From Labilibacter sediminis (lineage in GTDB: Bacteria; Bacteroidota; Bacteroidia; Bacteroidales; Marinilabiliaceae), in assembly GCF_005877885.1 (NCBI RefSeq), contig NZ_VCHY01000003.1, positions 1 to 64,000 of the forward strand: a stretch of 64,000 nt of DNA, written 5' to 3'. Every line of letters starts with the position of its first letter. Positions within the stretch are counted from its first letter, which is position 1. A program made the translations under genes and the position numbers. The notes under the pieces were generated by a model that worked only from the letters and a program-made list of their open reading frames with translations, had not been told where the DNA came from and did not search any database. This document shows positions 54,375 through 63,560 of the stretch, piece by piece.

Positions 54375-56945
54375 ATGAAACCACTTTTTTTACTGTTTTT
54401 ACTTTTTCCTTCAATAATTTACGGCCAAATAAAAGAAAACTGGGATGATGATAATTTCTCATCTCCCCTGCTTTGGCATGGAACTTTAACAAAATTTACC
54501 GTCGACAAAGAGTTAAAACTTTTAAAACTAAATGCTCCTTCAACAAAATCAGACGCCTACATTTGCACCCCCAGTCCACTGATAAATAATGCCACCTGGT
54601 CCTTTTCCGTAAACATGGAATTTAACCCTTCAAGCACGAATTATGCCAAAATATTTCTAAATGCTAACCAAAAAGAATTTAATGAAAAACTTGAAGGCTA
54701 TTATGTGATGATTGGTGGCACAACGGATGAAATTTCGCTATGGAAACAACATGGAGGCCACAATGTAAAAATCATAGATGGAACAGATGATTCAGTTGGT
54801 CTGAGTTCGGTTGCTGCAGTAATTACTGTAGAACGCAATGAGCTAGGCAACTGGATCTTAAAAAGAAATATTAATCAAACTGAAACGATAGTTGAAGGTG
54901 AAGCTTTCGACAATCAACTTTTTTCCAGCAACTACTTCGGAATATATTGCAAGTACACATCAACACGAAGTAATAAGTTTAGCTTTGGTCCTATTCATAT
55001 TTCAGGCACTCCATTTGAAGATAACGAAGCACCCCACGTATTAAACCATGAAGTTGTTTCGGACAACCAGGTAAGCATTAGTTTTAACGAAAGCATTCAG
55101 ACATCAAAAAACCCGGAGGTAAACTTTACCTTACTCCCCCAAGATATAAATCCTGACAAAGTATCGTTAAGTAATGAGAATATAGATTTGTTCTTTGAAA
55201 ATACCTTTCCGGATGATTACTCCGGACTATTACAAATTATCGGTATAAAGGACAATTATGGCAATAAAATTAAAGATACCACGCTGAATATTTCATATCA
55301 CAAACCCGAAAGGTTTGACATTGTGTTTTCTGAACTTATGATTGATCCGATTCCCTCAATGGGATTACCGGAAGCAGAGTACATTGAAATATTTAACAGA
55401 AATGACTACTCCATCAATATTGAAAACTGGGAACTAACAATTAATGACAAAAATGTCTTACTTCCTGCATACGACATTGATCCCAAAAGTTATCTCATCA
55501 TTACGCACCACAACTCAATGGTAGAATGGCCGGAAGAGCCGAATATAATAGGTATAAACGGACTGCCAGCGTTAATCAACAGCTCAGGTACACTTATTCT
55601 CAGAAATGCTGACTTGCAGGTATGCGATGTTGTTCAATATCCTTTTTATACTGCAAACAACAACCACAAAAGTGATGGAGGCTGGTCGCTCGAACGAATC
55701 GATTGCAACAATTTACAAAGTAATAACAACTGGAACTATTCAGAGAATTTAACCAGTGGTACACCGGGTAAGCTTAACTCCATCACTTCTGTTAATCCTG
55801 ACCTTGAGCCTCCTTTTGTAAAACACGTTTCTTATATCTCTGAAAATACTTTTACTTACACTTTTAGTGAGAGCATTGACACCACTGGCTTTTTGAACAA
55901 CAAAAACGTAAACATTGAAAATGTAGAGGTAAGAGAGATTAATGTAGATTCCATATTTCTGGACAAAATTTCACTTACTTTTTATGAAAATTTAAACCCA
56001 AACACTATTTACCACACCAATTTTGAATTCACCCCAAAAGATTTTGCCGGAAATGCACTAGCCAATAAGCATTCATTGAAAATTGGTATTCCTGAGCCGA
56101 CAGATAGTTTTAACATATGCATTAATGAGCTGCTTTTTAACCCAAATCCTGAAGAGTATGATTTTGTGGAGCTCTATAACCGATCCAATAAAATACTAAA
56201 TAAAAGTGAGTTTTATCTTTCTTCGGTAACTTATGGAGTGCCCGAGAAACTATTCCCCATCGACAACAAAAACCAACTTCTTTTTCCCGGGGAATATATG
56301 GTGATATCTGAAGACACTAATTGGTTTCGAAACAAAAACATTGTCACTGAACAATTACTGATGGCAAAGCTTCCCAGCCTAAATGATGATGCTGGAAACA
56401 TTGCTATCACAAAAATTAATGGTGAAATAATCGACTATCTGGAGTATACTGATGATATGCATTTTGAACTATTAAGAAGCACAGAAGGTGTTTCGCTTGA
56501 GCGGATTAATCCCAACGCACCTACTAATAACAATAACAACTGGCACTCCGCTTCGTCTGCTTCTAAATATTCTACACCTGGTCAGAAAAACTCGCAATTT
56601 TCGGCATTAGCCATACATGAGAATACAGAATGGGTTTGGCTGGAAGATGAAGAATTTAGCCCCAACAGCGACGGGTACAGTGATTTTTTGCAAATAAACT
56701 ATCAACTGCCAGAACCCGGCTGGTCAGCAACCCTTCAGGTATATGATCGTTATGGTAGAACCGTTAAAACCATTTGCAATAATGATTTACTAAGCACATC
56801 GGGATTTTATATTTGGGATGGGACAACATACAATAATGCAAAAGCAGAAATTGGAATCTATCTGGTATTCATTGAATCGTTTTCGCCCAAAGGTGAAATT
56901 AAAAAGGAAAAGTTAGTTGCTGTTTTATCGGCCGGGAGAAAGTAA
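54375..56945 (+). CDS. Secreted lamin-tail-domain (LTD) protein with gliding/T9SS type C-terminal domain
   Basis: An 856-residue exported protein (signal MKPLFLLFLLFPSIIYG). The front (about 25-215) looks like a concanavalin/laminin-G-type beta-sandwich (WSFSVNMEFNPSSTNYAKIF). Two lamin-tail domains follow, FSELMIDPIPSMGLPEAEYI (about 317) and NICINELLFNPNPEEYDFVE (about 577). The first LTD is preceded, and the second is also preceded, by Ig-like strands of the SESIDTT/NESIQTS type. The end is FSPNSDGYSDFLQINYQL, VYDRYGRTVKTI and WDGTTYNNAKAEIGIYLV, close to the gliding-motility-associated or FlgD-like C-terminal domain used by T9SS. Surface location is expected; the role is unknown. Confidence 0.82.
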   Translation: MKPLFLLFLLFPSIIYGQIKENWDDDNFSSPLLWHGTLTKFTVDKELKLLKLNAPSTKSDAYICTPSPLINNATWSFSVNMEFNPSSTNYAKIFLNANQKEFNEKLEGYYVMIGGTTDEISLWKQHGGHNVKIIDGTDDSVGLSSVAAVITVERNELGNWILKRNINQTETIVEGEAFDNQLFSSNYFGIYCKYTSTRSNKFSFGPIHISGTPFEDNEAPHVLNHEVVSDNQVSISFNESIQTSKNPEVNFTLLPQDINPDKVSLSNENIDLFFENTFPDDYSGLLQIIGIKDNYGNKIKDTTLNISYHKPERFDIVFSELMIDPIPSMGLPEAEYIEIFNRNDYSINIENWELTINDKNVLLPAYDIDPKSYLIITHHNSMVEWPEEPNIIGINGLPALINSSGTLILRNADLQVCDVVQYPFYTANNNHKSDGGWSLERIDCNNLQSNNNWNYSENLTSGTPGKLNSITSVNPDLEPPFVKHVSYISENTFTYTFSESIDTTGFLNNKNVNIENVEVREINVDSIFLDKISLTFYENLNPNTIYHTNFEFTPKDFAGNALANKHSLKIGIPEPTDSFNICINELLFNPNPEEYDFVELYNRSNKILNKSEFYLSSVTYGVPEKLFPIDNKNQLLFPGEYMVISEDTNWFRNKNIVTEQLLMAKLPSLNDDAGNIAITKINGEIIDYLEYTDDMHFELLRSTEGVSLERINPNAPTNNNNNWHSASSASKYSTPGQKNSQFSALAIHENTEWVWLEDEEFSPNSDGYSDFLQINYQLPEPGWSATLQVYDRYGRTVKTICNNDLLSTSGFYIWDGTTYNNAKAEIGIYLVFIESFSPKGEIKKEKLVAVLSAGRK

Positions 56946-57018
56946 TCACATGCTTTCCCCGGCGATAATAAGATACTTAATTTATTTGTCTTTATACTTG
57001 TGTCTTACGACTAAAGAA

Positions 57019-57831
57019 CTACAACGAAGCAACCAATTCTTTAATTACTAAGGTCATAGTTGGTTCAGCTTTGGCTGCTACAATTTGAACCTCCTCGTGT
57101 GATACTTCAACAATTTCGCCGGGTACACCTGAGTCAGTTACAATAGAAACCCCGAAACATGTCACATCCATATGTCGCGCCACAATCACTTCCGGTACAG
57201 TTGACATGCCAACCACATCTGCCCCTAAAACCCTAAACATCTTATATTCTGCCGGCGTTTCAAATGTAGGTCCTGTAGTTCCTACATAAACACCTCTTTT
57301 AAGTTGCACATTGTTTCTTTCAGAAATTTCAAATGCCTTTGCAATTAGTTTCTTAGAATAAGCCTGACTCATATCCGGAAACCTTGGACCCAGCTCCTCC
57401 ATATTTTTGCCAATTAAAGGATTGGTTCCAAACATATTTATATGATCTTCAATCACCATCACATCACCAACAACAAAATCCGGATTTAGTCCCCCGCTTG
57501 CATTACTCACCAAAAGAGTATCAATTCCCATCATCTTGAAAACCCGCACAGGAAACGTAACCTGATCCATACCATATCCTTCGTAATAATGGAAACGCCC
57601 CTGCATGGCCACTACTTCTTTTCCTCCCAAAGAACCAAAAATTAAACGACCGTGATGACCTTCAACAGTTGATACCGGAAAATTAGGAATCTGATCATAA
57701 TCCATTGTCGATTTAATGTCAATTTCCTGCACCAATCCTCCCAGTCCGGTTCCTAAAATAATTCCAATTTTGGCTTCGGTTTGCGTTTGCTGTAAGATAT
57801 AATTAGCGGTTTCTTTTATTTTCTTTAACAT
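57019..57831 (-). CDS. punA: Purine-nucleoside phosphorylase (PNP-I, trimeric type)
   Basis: A 270-residue enzyme that splits inosine and guanosine with phosphate. Landmarks are IGIILGTGLGGLVQEI, GHHGRLIFG, MQGRFHYYEGY, TLLVSNASGGLNPDF, FETPAEYKMFRVLGADVVGMS and TVPEVIVARHMDVTC, the trimeric mammalian-like PNP pattern. Its start lies inside the lpxK end with a 29-bp overlap, so the two genes are coupled although they serve different pathways. Confidence 0.95.
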   Translation of the reverse strand: MLKKIKETANYILQQTQTEAKIGIILGTGLGGLVQEIDIKSTMDYDQIPNFPVSTVEGHHGRLIFGSLGGKEVVAMQGRFHYYEGYGMDQVTFPVRVFKMMGIDTLLVSNASGGLNPDFVVGDVMVIEDHINMFGTNPLIGKNMEELGPRFPDMSQAYSKKLIAKAFEISERNNVQLKRGVYVGTTGPTFETPAEYKMFRVLGADVVGMSTVPEVIVARHMDVTCFGVSIVTDSGVPGEIVEVSHEEVQIVAAKAEPTMTLVIKELVASL

Positions 57832-58882
57832 AGCTCATAATTTTTTCGGTGAATTGATTTTGTTGATTGTTCAATATCTGAATTTCAATAGGTACATACC
57901 AGATATCTTTTGATATTGAATCGTTTTCTTCCAGTACTTGTCTAAATCTTACCGAATCCTTTTCGGTAGTCATGATTATTTTTTTGGAAGAATTTATCTT
58001 ATTAAACTGACTTTGTATTTTTTCTAAATCCTCAGCATTAAACTGATAATGATCAGGGTAATACAAAGTATGAACTTGCTTTGAGACTCTACTTAAATAC
58101 TGAAACAAAGATGCCGGATTCGCTATTCCTGTGACTAGCAACACATCTGCATTCAACAATGCTTCATCACTTAAATGAACCTTTGTATTATACAAAGGCT
58201 CCGGTTTTTGGTAGGTTATGGTTGAAAAGAAAACCGACTGATGTGCTTCAGGTTTCAATTTGGATAAAATCCGCATACGCTTCTTTTCATTTAACTCAGA
58301 AGGACATTTGCTCACTAAAATTATATCAGCCCTTCTCTTACCATTCATTGGCTCGCGTAAATCCCCTGCAGGCAACATTACATCTCTCCATAAAGGTCGG
58401 TTATAATCCATCACCAAGATGCTTAATCCCGGCTTAACATATCGATGCTGATAAGCATCATCCATCACAATAACTTCCGGAGGATTTGGTAAAGCCAGAA
58501 GTTCATTTACACCTTCTACCCTTTTTTCGGCAACAGCGACCTGTAAACGCTCAAACTTATCTTTAATTTGTTTAGGCTCATCTCCAATATCATAGGCTGT
58601 ACTCGATGGGTCTGCAAGCACTACTCCTTTAGTTTTTCGTTTATAACCACGACTAAGCAATGCAAGGCTATAATTTTGCTGTAATGTTTTAATGATAAAC
58701 TCTGTCAATGGTGTTTTACCGGTACCTCCAACCGTAATATTACCAACCGAGATTAAAGGCACCTGGTACTCTTGAACAGGCAGTTTACCCTTATCAAACA
58801 TTCGATTACGAATGCGAATAACCAAACCATAAACGAGCGCTATGGGAAACAGGATTAAGCGTATGTATTTTACAAACTTCAT
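57803..58882 (-). CDS. lpxK: Tetraacyldisaccharide 4'-kinase (lipid A)
   Basis: LpxK adds the 4'-phosphate of lipid A. Start 58882 (MKFVKYIRLILFPIALVYGL) is preferred because the longer frame (58906) would include a terminator hairpin in its first codons. The 359 residues include an N-terminal membrane helix, the Walker A VGNITVGGTGKTPLTEFI, GYKRKTKG, VIVMDDAYQHRYV and a DHYQF segment. The last codons overlap punA. The sppA gene lies upstream behind a terminator. Confidence 0.94.
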   Translation of the reverse strand: MKFVKYIRLILFPIALVYGLVIRIRNRMFDKGKLPVQEYQVPLISVGNITVGGTGKTPLTEFIIKTLQQNYSLALLSRGYKRKTKGVVLADPSSTAYDIGDEPKQIKDKFERLQVAVAEKRVEGVNELLALPNPPEVIVMDDAYQHRYVKPGLSILVMDYNRPLWRDVMLPAGDLREPMNGKRRADIILVSKCPSELNEKKRMRILSKLKPEAHQSVFFSTITYQKPEPLYNTKVHLSDEALLNADVLLVTGIANPASLFQYLSRVSKQVHTLYYPDHYQFNAEDLEKIQSQFNKINSSKKIIMTTEKDSVRFRQVLEENDSISKDIWYVPIEIQILNNQQNQFTEKIMSYVKENKRNR

Positions 58883-58887
58883 GACGG

Positions 58888-58919
58888 AAAAAAGGCTGCT
58901 CTTCAAAGACCAGCCTTTT
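58888..58919 (-). terminator. Terminator of sppA, just before lpxK
   Basis: On the - strand AAAAGGCTG and CAGCCTTTT pair around a 12-base loop and are followed by more T. It lies between the sppA stop (58943) and the lpxK ATG (58882). Confidence 0.85.
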
Positions 58920-58942
58920 GGTATTTATTCTTTAAAAAATTT

Positions 58943-60709
58943 CTAGTTCAGCTCCAATTCGTATGGTAAACGTGCCTGGATAGGTTTTATTTGTTTTACA
59001 CTATTGATAAGCTTCACTTCTTCGTAATTGATACCTAAAAAAGTTTGTCCAACAAAGGCTTTAGCTTCATTCTGCATGCCTTTAAGGATTTCTTCCAATG
59101 GCGAAAGTTGCTCAGGCAATTCTTTAATTCTATAGTTTTCGAGACCTGCTTTTTCACTGGCGATTTCAATAGCCGTATCAATACCTCCCATCACATCAAC
59201 AAGGTTTAGGTCTACAGCATTTTCTCCACTCCAAACTCTACCCTGGCCAACTTCATCAATTGCCTGTGTGCTTGTATTTCTTCCTTCCGCACAACGCGAA
59301 ATAAATACATCATAAAAACGCTCAACAGACGCTTGAAAAACAGCTTTTTCTTCTTTGTTAAAAGGACGCGTAACAGTAGGGATATCTGCAAACTTATTGG
59401 TTTTAACACCATCAAATGTGATTCCCAACTTCTTATTCATTAATTTCTTCATGTTAGGAATCATCCCAAACACACCTATTGAACCTGTTAAGGTAACGGG
59501 ATTAGCTACAATTGTATCAGCCGCACATGCTATATAATACCCGCCTGAAGCAGCCAAGTCGCCCATAGATACAATTACCGGCTTTGTTTCTTTACACAAC
59601 TTCACTTCTCTCCAAATAATATCAGACCCCATACCTGAACCTCCTGGTGAGTTGATTCTTAAAACAACAGCTTTTATGGATTTATCGGTACGCGCATCGC
59701 GTATGGTCTTACTTAATTTCTCAGAATCGATTCCTTTATCACTTCCTCCATCAATTTCACCTTCGGCATAAATAACAGCAATTTTGTCTTTAACCAAACC
59801 TTTTGTTTCTTTTGGCAGATATACAAAATCATAGTCGGTTAGTGATACCTGTACAATATCCTCCTCCAGCTCTGTATCTGTTAATTCTTTTACTTCAGCC
59901 AATACTTCATCTTTATACAATAAGCCATCCACTAAGTTATAATCCTCAAATATCTTATTCTCAGAAAACATTGGCATTTGATCAGCTAAAATATTCAGGC
60001 TGTCAACCGATACTCCTCTTGAATCAGAAATACCGTTCAATACATGATTCCAAATAGATCCGGTATACTTAATGGTTTGTTCTTTAGCAGGCTCACTCAT
60101 ATGATCCAGTATAAATGGTTCAACTGCTGATTTAAATTTACCATGCTTAAAAATCTGCATCTCAATTCCAAGGCTCTCCAATGCTCCCTTAAAATAAGTA
60201 CGCTGCGAACTTAAACCCTTATATTCTAACAATCCCTGAGGTGGCATATACACTTTTGTGGCAGTTGATGCCAGATAATATCCTTTTTGTGTATAAATTG
60301 GAGCAAAGGCATAAATAAATTTTCCGGATTTTTTAAAATCTATCAAGGCATTCCGAATTTCATTTAACGTAGCATAACCAGCTTGAGGCACACCTGCTTT
60401 TAAATAAATCCCTACAATTTTATCATCTCTTTTTGCCTTTTTTATATTTTCTAAAATAATATTTAAACCAATTTCTTTTTGTCCGAATGGAGATTCTCCA
60501 AACAACTCGGCTAACGGATCGCTTACAGTCCTTTCCTTAATCACCTTATCTAAATCAATGGTTAATAAAGTGTTTTCTTCCACTTTAACCACTTTGTCGC
60601 CACTCGCAGCAATGCCTGCAATTATAGCTACAAATATTAATACAATAAAAATTGCGGTGATTATTGAACCTATTACCGTTAGAAGTAAAGACTTGAAAAA
60701 TTTTGCCAT
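58943..60709 (-). CDS. sppA: Signal peptide peptidase SppA (67-kDa type)
   Basis: A 588-residue membrane protease that degrades cleaved signal peptides. One N-terminal membrane helix (LTVIGSIITAIFIVLIFVAIIAG) is followed by two tandem S49 domains. The second has IAVIYAEGEIDGG, RINSPGGSGMGSDIIW and the nucleophile serine in GDLAASGGYYIACAAD, then GSIGVFG and a lysine-dyad position in the first domain (FKHGKFKSAVEPF). Length is typical of the double-domain form. It is divergent from folK and has a TACATTTG element upstream. Confidence 0.95.
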   Translation of the reverse strand: MAKFFKSLLLTVIGSIITAIFIVLIFVAIIAGIAASGDKVVKVEENTLLTIDLDKVIKERTVSDPLAELFGESPFGQKEIGLNIILENIKKAKRDDKIVGIYLKAGVPQAGYATLNEIRNALIDFKKSGKFIYAFAPIYTQKGYYLASTATKVYMPPQGLLEYKGLSSQRTYFKGALESLGIEMQIFKHGKFKSAVEPFILDHMSEPAKEQTIKYTGSIWNHVLNGISDSRGVSVDSLNILADQMPMFSENKIFEDYNLVDGLLYKDEVLAEVKELTDTELEEDIVQVSLTDYDFVYLPKETKGLVKDKIAVIYAEGEIDGGSDKGIDSEKLSKTIRDARTDKSIKAVVLRINSPGGSGMGSDIIWREVKLCKETKPVIVSMGDLAASGGYYIACAADTIVANPVTLTGSIGVFGMIPNMKKLMNKKLGITFDGVKTNKFADIPTVTRPFNKEEKAVFQASVERFYDVFISRCAEGRNTSTQAIDEVGQGRVWSGENAVDLNLVDVMGGIDTAIEIASEKAGLENYRIKELPEQLSPLEEILKGMQNEAKAFVGQTFLGINYEEVKLINSVKQIKPIQARLPYELELN

Positions 60710-60744
60710 AACTTTGTGTTAAATTTTTGTTTAAGATATAAAAA

Positions 60745-60752
60745 CAAATGTA
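60745..60752 (-). promoter_or_regulatory. TACATTTG promoter -7 element of sppA
   Basis: TACATTTG on the - strand matches TAnnTTTG. It lies 36 bp before the sppA ATG in the 102-bp region divergent from folK. Confidence 0.5.
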
Positions 60753-60811
60753 TTAAAACTTATTTAAGTAATTACCATCGTATATAAAAGGGCTAATCAA
60801 ATTACCATATC

Positions 60812-61318
60812 ATGCATCAAATTATTTTACTTATTGGAGGAAATGAAGGAAATACCCATGAATATATTGCCAAAGCAAAAGCATTCATTGAAAAAAAGAT
60901 TGGTAAAATTGTTAAAGAGTCGAGCATAGTTGAAAGTGAACCATGGGGATTTGAACATGCCCAAAACTTCCTTAACCAGGTTATTGAAGTAGAGTCAAGT
61001 CTCACTCCTCATGAAACCCTTAAGAACGGACAAGAAATAGAAAAAACCCTTGGGAGAAAAGCTAAAACCACAACTGGTTATGAAGGCAGACCAATGGATA
61101 TTGATATTCTTTTTTACGACAATCTGGAGATCTCAGAAGAAGACCTAACCATACCGCACCCAAGAATGCACGAACGAAAATTCACGATGGTTCCATTGGC
61201 TGAGAAATGGAATAATTACATTCATCCAACATTTCGAAAAACAATGAAACAGCTATTGGATGAATGTAATGATGACGGATGGATTAAGATACGCTTAAAG
61301 TTTGCTACCAAAAGCTAA
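60812..61318 (+). CDS. folK: FolK, 6-hydroxymethyl-7,8-dihydropterin pyrophosphokinase
   Basis: A 168-residue folate-pathway enzyme: ILLIGGNEGNTHEYIAKA (a variant of the usual LGSNxG), SSIVESEPWGFEHAQNFLNQV, GRKAKTTTGYEGRPMDIDIL with the DxD metal site and IPHPRMHERKFTMVPLAE. Its last 24 bases overlap the end of the convergent upp gene. Confidence 0.94.
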   Translation: MHQIILLIGGNEGNTHEYIAKAKAFIEKKIGKIVKESSIVESEPWGFEHAQNFLNQVIEVESSLTPHETLKNGQEIEKTLGRKAKTTTGYEGRPMDIDILFYDNLEISEEDLTIPHPRMHERKFTMVPLAEKWNNYIHPTFRKTMKQLLDECNDDGWIKIRLKFATKS

Positions 61319-61948
61319 ATCACCAGCATCTCCTAATCCGGGTATGATATACTTTTTATCATTTAATTCTTTATCCACAGCTCCAATCCAAAGTGTAATC
61401 ATATCTGCTGGCATATTGTTTTTAACATACTCTACCCCTTCTTCACTGGCAATAATTGAGGCAATATGAATGTGCTTAGGGTTACCCTTTGTTAACAATG
61501 CTTTGTATGCCAACTCCATTGAAGCACCACTGGCCAACATTGGATCTGTTAAAATAACGGTCTTCCCTTCGATAGATGGAGAAGATATATACTCAATATG
61601 AATATCAAATTCGCCTTTTTCATTGTATTTTCTGTAGGCTGAAACAAAAGCATTTTCAGCACTATCAAAATAATTCAATACACCTTGATGCAATGGTAAA
61701 CCAGCTCTTAATATGGTGGCAATTACCACATTATCAGAATGAACAAATTCATGCGAAACACCCAGCGGTGTTTGAATATCAATACTTTTATAAGGCAACT
61801 CCTTACTGATTTCATACGCCAAAATCTCTCCCATCCTCTCGATATTTCTTCTAAACCTTAACGGGTCGGTCTGAATTTCCTTGTCTCTTATCTCAGCGAT
61901 GTACTGATTAAATAATGAATTCTTTTTGTTGAAAATGTGGGTTTCCAT
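61295..61948 (-). CDS. upp: Uracil phosphoribosyltransferase
   Basis: Upp makes UMP from uracil and PRPP. Start 61948 (METHIFNKKNS) gives 217 residues and lies 10 bp after the DegT stop; the in-frame ATG at 61969 would overlap that gene. Landmarks are LRAGLPLHQGVLNYFDSA, the PRPP loop VILTDPMLASGASMELAY, HIASIIASEEGVEYV and the C-terminal uracil-binding GLGDAGDLAFG. Tail-to-tail overlap with folK is 24 bp. Confidence 0.94.
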   Translation of the reverse strand: METHIFNKKNSLFNQYIAEIRDKEIQTDPLRFRRNIERMGEILAYEISKELPYKSIDIQTPLGVSHEFVHSDNVVIATILRAGLPLHQGVLNYFDSAENAFVSAYRKYNEKGEFDIHIEYISSPSIEGKTVILTDPMLASGASMELAYKALLTKGNPKHIHIASIIASEEGVEYVKNNMPADMITLWIGAVDKELNDKKYIIPGLGDAGDLAFGSKL

Positions 61949-61958
61949 TCTATTAAAT

Positions 61959-63065
61959 TTATAATTCAAATTGATTGATACTTTCTATGATATACGAAAC
62001 CTGCTCTTCATCTAACAAAGGATACATAGGAATACTTAATATCTCCAGGTGTATTTTTTCTGTTATTGGCAATTCGTATTTATTATATTCGCAATATGCC
62101 TCCTGCTTATGTGGGGGAACCGGATAATGGCACATTGTTCCTATTCCTTTATGATTTAAATATTCTATTAATTGCTCCCTATGCTCACATCTAATCACAA
62201 ATAAATGCCATACATTCGCTTGTGTATGTTCATAAGAAGGTAAGATGATATGTTTATTTTTTATTTCACTACAATACCTTTCCGCAATTCTCTGACGACT
62301 TAAATTCTCTTCATCGAGCTTTTTAAGCTTAATGCTTAAAAACCCAGCCTGTAGTTCATCTAATCGGGAATTTACACCTTTGTATTTATTGTAATATTTT
62401 TGCTCAGAACCATAATTTGCTATTGTTCTTATGACATCTGCAAGTTGCTTATCATTAGTGGTCACTGCTCCGCCATCACCTAATGCTCCTAAATTTTTAC
62501 CCGGGTAAAAACTAAATCCGGCAGCATCACCCATCGCTCCGGTCTTAGTACCTTTATGGCTTGCTCCAATCGCCTGTGCATTATCTTCAATAAGCAATAA
62601 CTTATGCTTTTTACATGTAGCTTGTAGGTCTTCTATCCGGGAAACCAATCCGTACAAATGAACATTTAATACCGCCTTAGTTTTGGGCGTTATTGATTCT
62701 TCTACTGTTTTAGGATTCAGATTATAAGTATTGATATCCGGTTCTACAAACACGGGTACCAAACCATTTTCAGTGATGGACAAAACAGTAGCAATATAAG
62801 TATTGGCTGGTACTATTACCTCATCACCTTTATTTAGCCTGCCCATTTCAATATAAGCCCTGAATATTAAGGTTAAGGCATCTAAACCATTTCCTACACC
62901 TATGGCATATTTAACTCCAATATAAGCTGCAAGCTCGTTTTCAAAGCTTCTGACTTGCTCTCCTAAAATATACCATCCCGAATCTAAAAAAGATTCAAAC
63001 GACTTCTCAAATTCCTCCTTATACTGAAGATTTTGACTACGTAAATCTAAAAATGGTATATGCAT
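61959..63065 (-). CDS. DegT/DnrJ/EryC1-family sugar aminotransferase
   Basis: A 368-residue PLP enzyme of nucleotide-sugar synthesis (N-terminal [50 protein letters not shown]). The cofactor lysine is in [21 protein letters not shown], and the aspartate of the pyridoxal site is in [13 protein letters not shown]. The neighbour is a divergent FdtA-like 3,4-ketoisomerase, so it is probably the FdtB/QdtB-like transaminase that makes a dTDP-3-amino-3,6-dideoxyhexose (inference). Its transcript seems to run on into upp. Confidence 0.85.
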   Translation of the reverse strand: MHIPFLDLRSQNLQYKEEFEKSFESFLDSGWYILGEQVRSFENELAAYIGVKYAIGVGNGLDALTLIFRAYIEMGRLNKGDEVIVPANTYIATVLSITENGLVPVFVEPDINTYNLNPKTVEESITPKTKAVLNVHLYGLVSRIEDLQATCKKHKLLLIEDNAQAIGASHKGTKTGAMGDAAGFSFYPGKNLGALGDGGAVTTNDKQLADVIRTIANYGSEQKYYNKYKGVNSRLDELQAGFLSIKLKKLDEENLSRQRIAERYCSEIKNKHIILPSYEHTQANVWHLFVIRCEHREQLIEYLNHKGIGTMCHYPVPPHKQEAYCEYNKYELPITEKIHLEILSIPMYPLLDEEQVSYIIESINQFEL

Positions 63066-63112
63066 CGAATCACTCTTTGTTACTAATTGATCTGAGAAAA
63101 TTTAATAATGCC

Positions 63113-63120
63113 TATATTTG
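63113..63120 (+). promoter_or_regulatory. TATATTTG promoter -7 element of the ketoisomerase gene
   Basis: TATATTTG matches TAnnTTTG and lies 24 bp before ATG 63145. It overlaps the alternative TTG start at 63118, which makes that longer frame unlikely. Confidence 0.6.
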
Positions 63121-63144
63121 AGCGTTTGCAAAGATAGAAAATCC

Positions 63145-63558
63145 ATGACTTATAACGAGGTTACACCTATAGAACTTCCTAAAATAAAAGATTTAAGAGG
63201 CAATTTAAGCTTCCTTGAAGAACATAATCATGTTCCTTTTAAAATAAATCGCACCTATTGGATTTATGATGTTCCGGGTGGAGAAGAACGTGGTGGGCAT
63301 GCTTTTAAAAATACCACTGAATTTATTGTTCCTTTATCAGGAGGATTTTCCGTTGAAGTTATAAATGGAGAAGAAAAACAAACCTTTGAGCTCAACAAAA
63401 CCAATTGTGGGATACTGATTCCCAAACTTACCTGGCGCAAAATAACCAATTTCTTATCGAATAGTGTTTGCTTAATTGTTGCCGACACAAAATTTGAAGA
63501 TTGCCAATATATTCGTGATTATAACGATTATATTAAAACATATAATGAATTAAAATAA
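63145..63558 (+). CDS. FdtA/QdtA-like dTDP-4-oxo-6-deoxyglucose 3,4-ketoisomerase (cupin)
   Basis: A 137-residue single-domain cupin: PIELPKIKDLRGNLSFLEEH, YWIYDVPGGEERGGHAFKNT with the active-site histidine segment, TEFIVPLSGGFSVEVING, LIPKLTWRKITNF and VCLIVADTKFEDCQYIRDYN. These are the segments of the FdtA/WxcM-like sugar ketoisomerases. Start 63145 is chosen over the upstream TTG because of the promoter element. Works before the DegT aminotransferase in deoxyamino-sugar synthesis. Confidence 0.88.
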   Translation: MTYNEVTPIELPKIKDLRGNLSFLEEHNHVPFKINRTYWIYDVPGGEERGGHAFKNTTEFIVPLSGGFSVEVINGEEKQTFELNKTNCGILIPKLTWRKITNFLSNSVCLIVADTKFEDCQYIRDYNDYIKTYNELK

Positions 63559-63560
63559 GA

